From positions 153,996-217,995 of the forward strand of contig CAVTBJ010000004.1 in assembly GCA_963732925.1 (NCBI GenBank): a DNA stretch of 64,000 nt, read 5' to 3'. Positions 34,670 to 45,285 of the stretch are shown here, in pieces. The stretch is from DASZRZ01 sp963732925. GTDB taxonomy: Bacteria; Acidobacteriota; Terriglobia; Terriglobales; Acidobacteriaceae. Below the pieces are notes generated by a model. The model was not told the origin of the DNA. It worked only from the letters and a program-made list of their open reading frames with translations, and did not search any database. The number at the start of each line of letters is the position of its first letter. Position 1 is the first letter of the stretch. Both the position numbers and the translations under genes were made by a program.

Positions 34670-35752
34670 ATGATTATCAACATGGCCGAAGGGGCAACGG
34701 AAGAGCAGTTGCAGCACGTGATCGAGCGCGTGCGGGAAGCTGGTTATGAAGCGCATGTAACTCGCGGCGTTACCCGAACGATTGTGGCATGCGTGGGCGG
34801 CAATGGGAACCGCCACATGCTGGAGGCATTGGCGGCGGCGCCCGGAGTGGAAAACGCAGTTCCCATTGCGCAACCCTTCAAACTGGTCAGCCGCCAGGTG
34901 AAGCCCACGCGCACGGTGGTCAACGTGGGTGGAGTCCGCATTGGCGGGGACGAACTGGTAGTGATTGCCGGGCCTTGCTCGGTGGAATCGCGCGAACAGA
35001 TCCTGCAGGCCGCCGAAGGCGTCAAGCGCGCCGGCGCCGTCATGCTGCGCGGCGGGGCCTACAAGCCGCGCACGTCCCCATACGACTTCCAGGGTCTCGG
35101 CCTGGAAGCCCTGAAGCTCCTGCGTGAGACTCGGGAAAAGACCGGCCTCCCTGTGGTCACCGAGGTCATGGGCACGGAGGATGTGGACGAGATTTGCGAA
35201 TATGCTGACATGCTCCAGGTGGGGGCGCGGAATATGCAGAATTACAACCTGCTGCGCCGCCTGGCCAAGGCTCCCCGTCCGATTCTTTTGAAGCGCGGCC
35301 CTTCCGCCACCATCAAGGAGTGGCTACTGGCCGCCGAGTACCTGGTTGCTGGCGGCAATCCCAATGTGGTGCTCTGCGAGCGCGGCATCAAGACATTCGA
35401 AACTGAGTTGCGCAATACCTTCGATCTGGCGGCGGTGGCGCTGGCGCGGGAGTTGTCTCATCTGCCGGTGATCGCCGATCCTTCCCACGGAACGGGACGC
35501 CGCAGCCTGATCGCGCCGCTCTCGCGGGCGGCGATCGCAGCCGGGGCGGATGGCCTGATCATTGAAGTCCATCCCTGCCCGGAGCGTGCTCTCTCCGACG
35601 GGGCGCAGTCGCTCGACTTGGCCGGTTTTGAGCAGGTCATGCGCGGACTGGCCGAGCCGCGGCGCCCCCTGCTGACCTCCCAGACGGCGGCAGCGGCAGC
35701 GATGGCCCAGGACCACTTTGCCCCCATGGCCAAGGCCAGCAAGGGCTTCTAG
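34670..35752 (+). CDS. aroF: 3-deoxy-7-phosphoheptulonate (DAHP) synthase
   Basis: 360 residues from ATG 34670, with AGGAGAG eight bases upstream. The enzyme joins PEP and erythrose 4-phosphate, the entry step of the shikimate pathway. Residues ~1-70 form the ferredoxin-like regulatory domain of the Thermotoga/I-beta type, which lets Tyr or Phe inhibit the enzyme. The barrel carries AGPCSVES (100-107), KRGPSATIKEWLLAAEYL (about 205), and ADPSHGTGRR (about 265). About 25 extra residues follow the usual end. Expression appears to be attenuated by the leader at 34427-34586. A terminator follows the gene. The symbol is used for function; aroG could be given equally. Confidence 0.93.
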   Translation: MIINMAEGATEEQLQHVIERVREAGYEAHVTRGVTRTIVACVGGNGNRHMLEALAAAPGVENAVPIAQPFKLVSRQVKPTRTVVNVGGVRIGGDELVVIAGPCSVESREQILQAAEGVKRAGAVMLRGGAYKPRTSPYDFQGLGLEALKLLRETREKTGLPVVTEVMGTEDVDEICEYADMLQVGARNMQNYNLLRRLAKAPRPILLKRGPSATIKEWLLAAEYLVAGGNPNVVLCERGIKTFETELRNTFDLAAVALARELSHLPVIADPSHGTGRRSLIAPLSRAAIAAGADGLIIEVHPCPERALSDGAQSLDLAGFEQVMRGLAEPRRPLLTSQTAAAAAMAQDHFAPMAKASKGF

Positions 35753-35787
35753 CGGCCCAGCAAATCTGCTCTGCACGTAAACTACCT

Positions 35788-35816
35788 GGCACGGGCAACG
35801 GGTCCGTGCCTTTTTT
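35788..35816 (+). terminator. Intrinsic terminator after DAHP synthase
   Basis: GGCACGG (35788-35794) and CCGTGCC (35804-35810) form the stem and six T residues follow. It makes the DAHP synthase a single-gene transcription unit with its leader. Confidence 0.9.
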
Positions 35817-35874
35817 CTATGCCAGGCCGCACCGCGAGGACATAGACTCTAGCCGCGGATTCATCTAACGTCCC

Positions 35875-37714
35875 ATGGCCCTCGACGAATATCGCCGCAA
35901 ACGCCGTTTCGAGCAGACTCCCGAGCCCCCAGCCCGAAGCGCAGGCCAGCGAAGGCCACCGTTTCGTGGTGCAGAAGCACAAGGCCTCGCACCTGCACTA
36001 TGACTTCCGCCTGGAAATGGAAGGTGTTTTGAAGTCCTGGGCCGTCCCCAAGGGACCTTCCCTCAATCCCAACGACAAGCGGCTGGCCATGATGACCGAG
36101 GACCACCCTGTCTCCTATCTGTTGTTCGAAGGCGTGATCCCGCCGGGCAACTACGGCGCCGGCAGCGTGATGGTTTGGGACACTGGCACCTGGGAGCCAC
36201 TGGGCGACGCCCACGCCATGCTCGCCAAGGGCGACCTGAAATTCCGCCTGCACGGTCAGAAACTGAATGGAGAGTTCGTGCTGGCGCATATGCGCTCACG
36301 CCGCCCGGGAAGCAAGGGCAACGAATGGCTGCTCATCAAAAAGCGCGACGCAGCTGCTGACGAAGCTTTCGACGTCGATGACCTCGACTATTCCGTCCTG
36401 ACCACCGTTCCCAAAGCGATATTGCGGGCGACGGAGATTCTGCCGAGTGGCAGAGCAACCGCCTCAGGCAATTTCCCGAAAGAACGCCTGGCTGGCCGGC
36501 AGCCTGCCGTCTGCCTCGAAGCAAACCAAAAGCACCACGAGCAAAAAGAGCGCAGGCAAGGCGCGGCCTCCACGGCCGCGAAGTCCGCTTCCGCGAAGAA
36601 GAAATCGGCCGCCGAAAAGACCGTCGCAGCCGCGGGCAAAAAAAAAACGGCCCGTGCAGTCCCGCAAAACGCGGTCGCGAAGAACTCCGCGCCAGATCAA
36701 CCTGGCATCCCGGGGCGCGCAAAGGCAGTGATGCCGGAGAGCATCCATCCTATGCTCGCTACGCTCGTGGACGAACCTTTCACTGATCCCGAGTGGCTGT
36801 TTGAGGTGAAATGGGACGGATACCGCGCATTGGCGTTCGTGCGCAACGGGCGGACGCGCCTGGTCTCGCGCAACCAGAACGACTTGACTGCTCAATACCC
36901 GGAGCTGCACGATTTACGCGATTTCGTGCGGGCAAACTCCGCCATTCTGGATGGCGAGATCGTGGCCCTTGACGAACAGGGGCGTCCATCCTTCAGCCAG
37001 ATGCAGCAGAGAGCGGGCATGACGGGAGCGCGGCGGCATGCCCCGAAGGCGGGAATCCCGATACAGTATTACGCCTTCGACCTCCTGTATCTCGACGGCT
37101 ACGATCTGATGCGCGTCGATTTAGAACTGCGCAAAGAGCTTTTGGCGGAGGTTCTCATCCGCGGCGAGCGCGTGCGCTATTCCGAGCACTTCGACGACGG
37201 CCTGCAACTGTTTGAAGCGGCCAAATCACAAAAGTTAGAAGGCATCGTCGGCAAGCGGCGCAAGAGCTCTTACGAAACCAAACGCAGCCGCGACTGGCTC
37301 AAGGTCAAGATCACTCGCCGGGTCGAATGCGTCATCGGAGGCTATACCGATCCCAAGGGTTCTCGCGAGCACTTCGGGTCGATTGTTTTAGGGCTCTATG
37401 ACGATCATGGTCGCTTGATTCACATTGGGCAGGCGGGCAGCGGATTCACCGAAGCCTCGCACGGGCAGATGTGGAAGCTGCTGCAGGAGTGGCAGACTAA
37501 CCGCAGTCCGTTTTTCGGCAGAGTCGAGGCCCTGCGCAGAGTTCACTGGGTCAAGCCGGAACTGGTGGCGGAAATCAAGTTCACCGAATGGACTCACGAG
37601 ACCGATACCGGCGGGCTGAAGATGCGCGCGCCCGTGTACCAGGGGTTGCGATTCGACAAGCCGGCGAAGGAATGTGTTCTGGAGCAGCCGCTCTCGCCGG
37701 AAAAGGTGCTCTGA
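35875..37714 (+). CDS. ligD: LigD-type ATP-dependent DNA ligase with phosphoesterase module, no polymerase
   Basis: About 613 residues from ATG 35875 (MALDEYRRKRRFEQTPEP); one or two indels between 35920 and 35965 separate this from the main frame at VVQKHKASHLHYDFRLEM. The phosphoesterase module covers residues ~30-180 (HYDFRLEMEGVLKSWAVPKG, EFVLAHM). A Lys/Ala-rich linker covers ~190-250. The ligase follows with catalytic Lys in FEVKWDGYRALAF and the later motifs LDGEIVAL, EGIVGKRR and DWLKVK. LigD normally works with Ku in end joining; the archaeal-type primase/polymerase domain is missing and no ku gene is in the window. The linker contains a run of nine A that invites slippage. Confidence 0.88.
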
Positions 37715-37767
37715 AGACTTTCGCTTTCGACGGGCCGTGTGGACAAGGATCTGGTGCTTCCGAATCG

Positions 37768-38784
37768 CTACCTTCCCACGTCCTTCATCGGCAGCATGGT
37801 TCCGTAATCGGTGCCGGAAGGGGCTACAGCCCGGGCAACCACGCCGTCGAAAGCGGTGCGCAAACCGGGGAAATGCTGCACCATGGCGTGGATGGCATCT
37901 ACGTTGGCCTGGAAGGTCTTTCCGGTGTCGGAAACATCCGTGACCGCCTGATATTTCACGATCAGGTAGAGGTCTGCGCTTCCCTCGATCTGCACCGGCT
38001 CCGGAAATACATCGATCACCGCAAAGTTCTTTCCGCCAACGGAAATCTGCATGGGAGACTTGGCGAGTAGGAAAATCGGCAGGCTTGATCTTCTGCATCT
38101 GGTCTGCCAGTTTGTCGCGGTCCACGGTGTACATGAAATTCACCGGTGCCTTGAGCTCCCATGCCTCCATGTAGTAGAGCCAGGCCAGTAAATTCTGGTT
38201 GGCGGATGCAAACTGGTCTGCCTTGGATGCGAAGTAGGCGGAGTCGTGTCCACCCACCTCTTTCAGATTGATGCTCAGGCCTCCCAGCTTCCATGCGCCG
38301 GCCTGCTCATTCAGCACGGTCGTAAAGTACAGCGGAGAACTGCCCTCCAGGGCGTAGGAAACCACACCGTAGCGTCCCGGCGGAAGGTTGGGGATGACGA
38401 AACTCACCCGCTCGGGCGAGTTATAGATGCCGCAATAAAATTCCGCTCGCGGCAGCGGCGCTGTGCCTTCGGCTCCAGCAGGTAGGTACCGATTCGAATC
38501 GCCTTGTCCGCCTTCAGGGCGTCCTGGTGTTGCACCACGGCAGTTTCGATTCCGCTAAAGTTTCCGGCCAGAGAAGGAATCGCGGCAGCGCGCAGCCCGG
38601 CCACGTCCCCGGTCACAGCTAGTTCCAAATACCGGCTGGCTGCCTGCCCTAGAGCATTTTGCGTGCTCTCATCCATCTCGGAAGCGAGCTCGCAGGTGGT
38701 AGCCAGCGCGCGCGGCGCCAACGTAGACAGCGCCATTGCCAGCAAAACAGCGCCCACACTTCGAGAAAACCAAGCAGCTGACAA
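37768..38784 (-). CDS. Secreted protein of unknown function, frameshifted
   Basis: About 338 residues after repair of frameshifts near 38440 and 38070. It has a signal peptide (AVLLAMALSTLAPRALA) then a helical region (MDESTQNALGQAASRYLELA). A beta-rich middle follows (VIPNLPPGRYGVVSYALEG), and a final part ends GTDYGTMLPMKDVGR. I recognise no enzyme motif; secreted proteins of this style are common in Acidobacteria. It is convergent with ligD, 53 bases away, and divergent from the STN-domain gene. Confidence 0.6.
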
Positions 38785-38980
38785 TGTCCAGCCCCCCCTA
38801 AAGACGCCACAGGTTTACCCCTCAATACTGTGTTCGATGCGGCAGCCGACCCTAAGTTGCACACCGAAGTGCCTGGACGGAACCGCCCAAAGGCAGCCAT
38901 AACGCGAACGATTGTACCTCCAGTTTCCCGCCTGGATACCTCGGTATGGGAGGCAAAGTGATAAAATTTTTGCACGAAGG

Positions 38981-39737
38981 ATGTCGTTGCATTGCAAATT
39001 CGTTTTGGCGGTTATGCTGGCAATCAGTCTGTGCGCCCCAACGGTATTGCTGGCGCAAACGCCGCCCACGGCGTCATCACCTTCGGAATCCTCCGGTAGC
39101 GCAGCCCCGCTCGAGCAGTTGCCTCCGACGCCGCCGGACGTTACCTACTCGCAAGGACAGCTGAAGATCTCCGCCCACAACTCCACGCTCAGGGATGTGC
39201 TCGCCATGGTGCGGTCTCGGACCGGAGTGGCAATCGAGGGCCCAGTCAATCAGGCCAATGACCGCGTTGTGGTGGAACTGGGGCCGGCGCCTGTCGGCGA
39301 TGTTCTGCGGCAGCTGCTGGAGGGCTCCAAGTTCGATTACATCATCCTCGGGAATGCCGGCAAACCTGGAGTCGAGAGGGTAATTCTCAGTCTCCGTGGA
39401 CCCGTGCCAGCCCAAGCGACTGCGCAGGCCGCGGTCCCCGAAGCTCCACCCGAAGAGCCGCCCGAAGAGCCTGCGGTGGACGAGCCCACCGGAATCCGTA
39501 CCCCCACCCGAGCCGGGCATGCGTCCTAATCTGCCGCCCGGAGCCGTGGTCCCCCCGGGCGATAACAACGGACAATCGACCGAGCAGCCGGGAAATCCAC
39601 CCAATGAGAATATGCAGAATTCCAATCCCCCGGGGGATTCCAATCAGCCTCAGCAGCCTAAATCTCCCCAAGAACTGCTGCGCGAGCTGCAGATGATGCA
39701 GCAGCGCGAACAAAACCAGAATAATCAGAACAATTAA
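38981..39737 (+). CDS. Secreted STN/secretin N-terminal domain protein, one frameshift
   Basis: About 251 residues from ATG 38981. A signal peptide (VLAVMLAISLCAPTVLLA) is followed by a Pro/Ser-rich linker. A secretin and TonB short N-terminal (STN-like) domain is at ~70-135 (ISAHNSTLRDVLAMVRSRTG, GPAPVGDVLRQLLEGSKFDY). A long Pro/Glu/Asn/Gln-rich tail follows. A frameshift near 39500 falls inside the tail, which ends in NQNNQNN. STN domains pass signals or line secretin channels; here there is no barrel or secretin domain, so it may be a stand-alone periplasmic or outer-membrane accessory protein. Confidence 0.65.
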
Positions 39738-39870
39738 GAAAGCCCGGGCGGGAGCAGATTAGCCAAAGCGCTTGCTGCCTGTGGAAAACCCCGCCGGCCA
39801 GCGCCGACAGCGAGGATTTTGCGTGTCGCGGTTGGCAGCGCGATGAAAGCCTGGTGACTGAGCCCAGCGA

Positions 39871-40047
39871 CTAGCTGCCGCTGGCGCCAGCGTGATGGGC
39901 CAGCGAGGGAGGCGGCGTTGCAGGCTCGTGCTGGCGCCCGAGCAGATGCAGAATTCCGTTAAACAGTCCGTAGCCCAGAACAATGCCGAATGCCATGGCG
40001 GCGGTAACCGTGAGAATCAATATCAAACCAGCCAGAAGAGGGTTCAC
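39871..40047 (-). CDS. Small membrane protein, 58 residues
   Basis: Short gene with GTG start at 40047 and AAGGA nine bases upstream, stop TAG at 39873-39871. One long hydrophobic segment (LLAGLILILTVTAAMAFGIV) continues into GYGLFNGILHLLG, followed by a hydrophilic Pro/His/Ala tail. The codon choice fits the neighbours. No family is recognised. It faces convergently toward the STN-domain gene and lies downstream of the small zinc-ribbon gene on the same strand. Confidence 0.55.
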   Translation of the reverse strand: MNPLLAGLILILTVTAAMAFGIVLGYGLFNGILHLLGRQHEPATPPPSLAHHAGASGS

Positions 40048-40220
40048 GAATCGTCGTCCTTTCGATTACCTCAATACTGCAATTCAAGAACCGCAACCGA
40101 GAAAAATATTACTCTTTATTTCCAATGAGTTAAAGCCAAGGTGCCGCCCGGGGCCGAACCAGGGCCGCTCCTACCGTGTAGAACCTACGCACCGCCCCAG
40201 ACACAGAATCGGCGCATTGC

Positions 40221-40443
40221 CTACTTTTTCTTTTCCGCATTCCACACCGTGCGGGAAAGCGCCCGCCCGCAGAACGGGCAAAAATTGATCGGGATACAGA
40301 CTGGGCCGGTCCTCCGGAGAGCGGACCGCGTAGTCCGAATCCACCTCGTTCATAATGCGGCCCCGCATCTGCAGGAGCGGCTGGTTCAGGACGGCGTCGC
40401 CGTCGACCGCATCGCGCAACATTTCACAACAATGCTCAATCAC
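40221..40443 (-). CDS. Small zinc-ribbon-like protein, one frameshift
   Basis: About 74 residues. The N-terminus reads MIEHCCEMLRDAVDGDAVLN. A one-base shift near 40285 brings in FCPFCGRALSRTVWNAEKKK before the stop at 40223-40221. The CC pair and the CPFCG knuckle suggest a zinc ribbon, as in small rubredoxin-like or DUF proteins of many soil bacteria. The role is unknown. Without the repair, the frame runs on without sense past the CPFCG. Confidence 0.55.
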
Positions 40444-40730
40444 GGCTCTTCAGCCTGCTCCGGTTGCTCCAGCCGGGTTACCCGCCAAGGGGAGCATCCT
40501 GCAATGTACTCCGGTTGACGGCGCCTATTGTTGACAACTAAGATACGGAGTAAAGCTGTGCCTGACCTACTTTGAGGCTTTCTGACAGGTCGAGTCCATA
40601 TGCCGGGAGGGCGTGTCCGGCAAGGCCGAATCTGGTCTCCGGAAAGCCGAGTTCCGACAGGACGGAAGGACTGTCTTCCGTGCTGCCGACTCTTTCGTCC
40701 GCGTCAGTCTATGCGGACCGTGCAGGGAAA

Positions 40731-43563
40731 ATGGGAATCACCAAAATCACGGTGCGCGGAGCGCGCCAGCACAACCTGAAGAACATCAACGTCGAGATTC
40801 CCCGCAACAGCCTGACGGTCATCACCGGTCTGAGTGGGTCCGGCAAGTCCTCGCTGGCGTTTGACACTATCTATGCCGAAGGCCAGCGCCGTTACGTCGA
40901 GACCCTATCCGCCTACGCGCGCCAGTTTCTGGACCAGATGGAACGCCCGGACGTGGACTCGATTGATGGCCTGAGCCCCTCCATCTCCATCGAGCAGAAA
41001 ACCACCAGTCGCAGCCCTCGTTCCACGGTGGGAACCATCACCGAGATTTACGACTACCTGCGTCTGCTCTACTCCAGTATCGGGATTCCTCACTGCCCGC
41101 AGTGCGGACGGGAAATCTCGCGACAGACGGCCGACCAGATCGTGAAGCGCGTGCTGGAGCTGAAACCGGAAGAGCGGGTAATGATCCTGGCGCCCATCGT
41201 GCGCGGGCGTAAGGGCGAGTTCAGGAAGGAAATGGAAGCCCTCGCAAAACATGGTTTCACCCGCGCGCGGGTTGACGGGGAACTGCTGAATCTGGAAGAA
41301 GAAATCCAGCTCGACAAACGCAAGAGCCACACCATTGAAGTCGTGATTGACCGTCTCCTGGTCAAGCCCGGGATTGAGGCGCGGCTGGAGCAGTCGGTTG
41401 CCCTCGCCATGAAGCTGGCGAACGGACTGGTGGGAGTCTCGATTGTGGGCGGCGAGGAGCACCTCTACTCGTCACGGCTGGCCTGCCCGGATTGCGGCAT
41501 CAGCGTGCCGCAACTGGAGCCCCGGTCATTTTCCTTCAATAGCGTCTATGGCGCGTGCCCGGAATGCCATGGCCTGGGAAGCCGCTACGATTTCGATCCC
41601 GCGAAAATCATCGTTGACTGGTCCAAGCCGCTGCTGGATGGCGGCCTGGGCCCGGGATCCGGGTCCGCCAACCTGCAAAATATGCTGAAGGTGGCGGCGG
41701 CGGCTTACGGAATCGATCTGGCAACTCCGTTCGAGCAGCTTCCTGCAAAAGAACAAAATCTGCTTCTGTACGGTCCCGGCGCAAGGGGTCCAAAACGGGC
41801 CGGCTTCAAGGGGATTCTGGCCTACCTGCGAAGCATACTGGAGGATTCCACATCGGAGAGCTACCGCGACTGGCTGCTCAACTACATGTCGGCCAACCAG
41901 TGCCCCGTGTGCCACGGCAAGCGCCTGCGTCCGGAGAGCCTGGGCGTTAAAGTCAACGGCATGTCGATCGCGGACTTCACCGCCCTGCCGGTGGAGCGTA
42001 CCATCGAAGCCGTTCAAGCCGTGCAGCCTGGGGGAGCGGGAAGAGCAGATTGCAGGGCGAATTGTCCGTGAAGATTGCCGAGCGCCTGCGAATTCCTCAG
42101 CCATGTGGGCTTGGGCTATCTGTCGCTGGACCGCTCGGCGGCCACGCTTTCCGGGGGCGAAGGACAGCGCATCCGCCTGGCGACGCAGATCGGGTCCAAG
42201 CTGCGCGGCGTGCTCTACGTGCTGGACGAACCTTCCATCGGGCTGCACCAGCGCGACAACGAACGCCTTCTGGCTTCGTTGGAAGAGCTGCGCGACCTGG
42301 GAAATACCGTGCTGGTGGTGGAGCATGACGAGGAGACCATTCGGCGCGCGGATTATGTAATTGATCTCGGCCCCGGCGCGGGCAGGCACGGCGGTCATCT
42401 GGTGGCCAGCGGGACTCCGCAGCAGATCACGGACTCGCCGGATTCTCTGACCGGAAGCTACATCTCCGGCAAGCTGCGCATCCCGACGCGGGAAGAGCCG
42501 CCGGATCGCCAATGGCAATGCTGTCTCACATCCTGGGCGCGCGCGCCAACAACCTGAAGAATCTCGACGTCAGCTTTCCGCTGGGTGTCATGACCGTGGT
42601 CACGGGGGTTTCCGGGTCCGGAAAAAGCACGCTGGTCAACGACATTCTTTATCGCGCGCTGGCGCGCCAGCTCTATCGCTCCCGCGAGGAAGTGGGCGAG
42701 CATAAGGCGCTTTCCGGAGCGGAACACATCGACAAGGTCATTCGCATCGACCAGTCTCCCATCGGCCGTACGCCGCGCTCCAATCCCGCCACCTATACCG
42801 GCGTCTTCACCCATATCCGCGATCTCTACGCCATGCTGCCGGAATCGCGCGAGCGCGGCTACAAGGCCGGGCGTTTCTCGTTCAATGTTTCCGGCGGACG
42901 CTGCGAAGCCTGCCAGGGCGAGGGCCAACGGCGCATCGAAATGAACTTCCTGCCGGACGTCTACGTGCAGTGCGAAGTCTGCGGCGGCAAGCGATACAAC
43001 GGGGAAACCCTGGCGGTGAAGTACAAGGGCTGTTCCATCGCCGATTTGCTGGAGACACCGGCATCCGACGCGTCTGCAGATCCTGGAGAACATTCCCCAG
43101 GTCCGGCAGAAGCTGCAAACCATGGTCGACGTGGGGCTGGGCTACATCCATCTGGGCCAGTCCGCCGTGACGCTCTCCGGCGGCGAAGCGCAGCGCATTA
43201 AGCTGGCCCGCGAATTGAGCAAGCGGCAGACCGGACGCACGCTCTATCTGCTGGACGAGCCCACAACCGGCCTGCACTTTGACGATGTCAACAAGCTGCT
43301 CGATGTGCTCCATCGGCTGACCGATCTGGGCAACACCATCGTCATCATCGAGCACAATCTGGACGTGATCCGCAACGCCGACTGGATTATTGATCTGGGC
43401 CCGGAAGGCGGGGAAAACGGCGGGCGCCTCGTGGCTCAAGGCACGCCGGAGCAGGTCGCGAAATCCAAGAAGTCCTACACCGGGCAGGCGCTGGCGGGCT
43501 CGTTGGCCAACGGCAAACCCGGTCGAACGCCCCCCCGCCAAAGAAGAACACCAGCCTTCGTGA
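40731..43563 (+). CDS. uvrA: UvrA, excinuclease ABC subunit A, frameshifted
   Basis: About 944 residues, the usual length, from ATG 40731. UvrA finds DNA lesions and loads UvrB. The first ATPase has GLSGSGKSSLAFD near residue 32 and LSGGEGQRIRLA near 480. The second has GVSGSGKSTLVND near 625 and LSGGEAQRIKLA near 820. Zinc-finger cysteines are in CPDCGISV...CPECHG and CEACQGEG...CEVCGG. Indels occur near 42030-42100 (several), 42510, 43065 and in the C7 run at 43530-43536. The last one hides the stop TGA at 43561-43563 and joins the frame to the next gene. A gene this conserved is unlikely to be decayed. Confidence 0.93.
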
Positions 43564-43568
43564 AATCA

Positions 43569-44537
43569 ATGATCCTGAGTGCAAGGCGAATGACCGGCAT
43601 GCAGGCGATAGGCTTTGCATTTTTTTCAGCATCTGACTACATTGCACTTCCACAGAAGCAAAACAACTTCGGTGGTCGGCAAGGCTTGTTTTTTTCTCCT
43701 GAAGATCCGGGCCCATGGGAGTCTCCTGAGCGCGATTCGGGAATATTCCCGCCAAACAAATTCGGCGCAATTCCCAGTCTGATTGGGAAAGAGCCGTTCC
43801 ATCGACAGCCGGTTGAGAATCCTCCCTGGACGTTTGCCGATGTGCTGCGGCTGGTGGTCCTTGCCTTCGTCCTCATCGTGTTGTTCAGCCTGTTCGCCAT
43901 CAGCATTGCCATTGGCCGGGTGGGAACGGCGGCTGCCAGCGAAATGGGACGCGACCCCAGGGTCGTGGTGCCTGCACAATTGGCCGCCTATGTGGCGACC
44001 ATGGGCTTGATGGCCTTTATGGTGCGCAGCCACGGCGCAGCCTTCTGGCGAGCCATTCGCTGGAATTGGCCTGCCGCGCGCTGGATCGGCTATATGACCG
44101 CCGGTGCGGCCCTGGCGCTGGCGGTGCAGGGCCTCTCGGCGCTTCTGCCCATTCCCAAGTCGCTTCCCATCGAGCACTACTTTCGCGATGCCAGCGGAGC
44201 CTGGCTGATGGCTGCGTTTGGAGTGTCTCTGGCCCCGCTGATGGAAGAGCTTTTCTTCCGTGGCTTTCTTTACCCGGTTGTGGCTCGGAGGACAGGAGAG
44301 ATCGCTGCCGTGGTAATCACCGGAATGGCTTTTGCCGGAATCCACGCTCCACAACTTGGATTGGCATGGGCGCCGCTCTCGCTGCTCCTGGCGGTTGGCC
44401 TGGTTCTGACGGCCATTCGTGCCCGAACCCTTTCCGTTGCGGCCACTTTTCTGATGCACGTGGGTTACAACGGAATGCTTTTCAGCCTGCTGTACATCAG
44501 CACGGGAGGCTTCCGCCGATTGAATGGTCTGCAGTAG
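43569..44537 (+). CDS. CPBP-family (CAAX-like) membrane protease
   Basis: About 322 residues if it begins at ATG 43569; the true start could be later, because residues up to ~85 are Pro-rich and poorly conserved in look. Several membrane segments follow. The glutamic-type intramembrane protease motifs are complete: EELFFRGF, then FAGIHAPQ and HVGYN. Bacterial members act in bacteriocin self-protection, protein processing or regulation; the substrate is unknown. The frame is open through to uvrA only because of an indel in the C7 run, so this is a separate gene. Confidence 0.8.
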   Translation: MILSARRMTGMQAIGFAFFSASDYIALPQKQNNFGGRQGLFFSPEDPGPWESPERDSGIFPPNKFGAIPSLIGKEPFHRQPVENPPWTFADVLRLVVLAFVLIVLFSLFAISIAIGRVGTAAASEMGRDPRVVVPAQLAAYVATMGLMAFMVRSHGAAFWRAIRWNWPAARWIGYMTAGAALALAVQGLSALLPIPKSLPIEHYFRDASGAWLMAAFGVSLAPLMEELFFRGFLYPVVARRTGEIAAVVITGMAFAGIHAPQLGLAWAPLSLLLAVGLVLTAIRARTLSVAATFLMHVGYNGMLFSLLYISTGGFRRLNGLQ

Positions 44538-44638
44538 CCGGCGCCATCCCATATTGAGCGGGTACACAACAAAGCTGGGCAGCGCGGCAAAGCGGCGAGG
44601 CCGGACATCCCATAACGAGAAATGGTAACGTTAGAGCC

Positions 44639-45241
44639 ATGAGTGAATCGCCGCGCCAGCAGTTGCTTACTTTGTTGGCTGAAAGGTCATTCCGCCTTGG
44701 CGAATTTCGTCTCAGTTCGGGCGGTGCCAGCGACTACTATATTGACTGCCGTACCACAACGTTAAGCGCCGAGGGTGCGCGCCTGACGGCCCGGGTGGTC
44801 ATGGACGAACTGTTCCGTCAACAATGGAAACCGCAGGGTATTGGTGGCCTCACTCTGGGAGCGGATCCCATTGTTGTCTCCGTCGCCATGCTGAGTGCTC
44901 AGGAAATGCAGCCCCGCTCCCGCCGGCCCATCCACGAGGATTACTGGGTAGTGGAGGGATTTCTGGTCCGTAAAGGCGAAAAGACCCACGGCACAGGACA
45001 GCGCATTGAAGGCTTTCGCCAGCCCGGAGCGCGCGTGGTGATCGTGGACGACGTCTGCACTACCGGCGCTTCCACCATTCAGGCCATCGAGGCTGCCCGC
45101 CAGGCGGAAATGCAGGTAATTGGCGTGCTCTGCCTGGTGGAGCGAGAAGAAGCCAAGGGCCGCCCCGATGTGGAGAAAGCGGCGGCTCCGGCGAAGTTTG
45201 TCAGCCTCTTCACCGCCGGGAAGTTCGCGAAGAACATTTGA
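44639..45241 (+). CDS. pyrE: Orotate phosphoribosyltransferase
   Basis: 200 residues, intact. It makes orotidine monophosphate from orotate and PRPP in pyrimidine synthesis. The PRPP loop VVIVDDVCTTGAS is near residues 133-145. FRLSSGGASDYYIDCR near 22-37 is the orotate/PRPP contact region, and GLTLGADPI near 78 is also typical. mtnA follows 44 bases downstream on the same strand. The rest of the pyrimidine pathway is not here apart from pyrG at 57.9-59.6 kb. Confidence 0.93.
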   Translation: MSESPRQQLLTLLAERSFRLGEFRLSSGGASDYYIDCRTTTLSAEGARLTARVVMDELFRQQWKPQGIGGLTLGADPIVVSVAMLSAQEMQPRSRRPIHEDYWVVEGFLVRKGEKTHGTGQRIEGFRQPGARVVIVDDVCTTGASTIQAIEAARQAEMQVIGVLCLVEREEAKGRPDVEKAAAPAKFVSLFTAGKFAKNI

Positions 45242-45285
45242 AGCAGCGGCCGAGGCCGCTATTCAGGGATAAGCGACACAGATAT

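Noticed and set aside
43122..44537. Fusion of the UvrA C-terminus to a CPBP membrane protease
   Set aside because: The joint lies at a C7 run. In the next frame UvrA ends at TGA 43561-43563 with a normal tail, so the fusion is an indel artefact.
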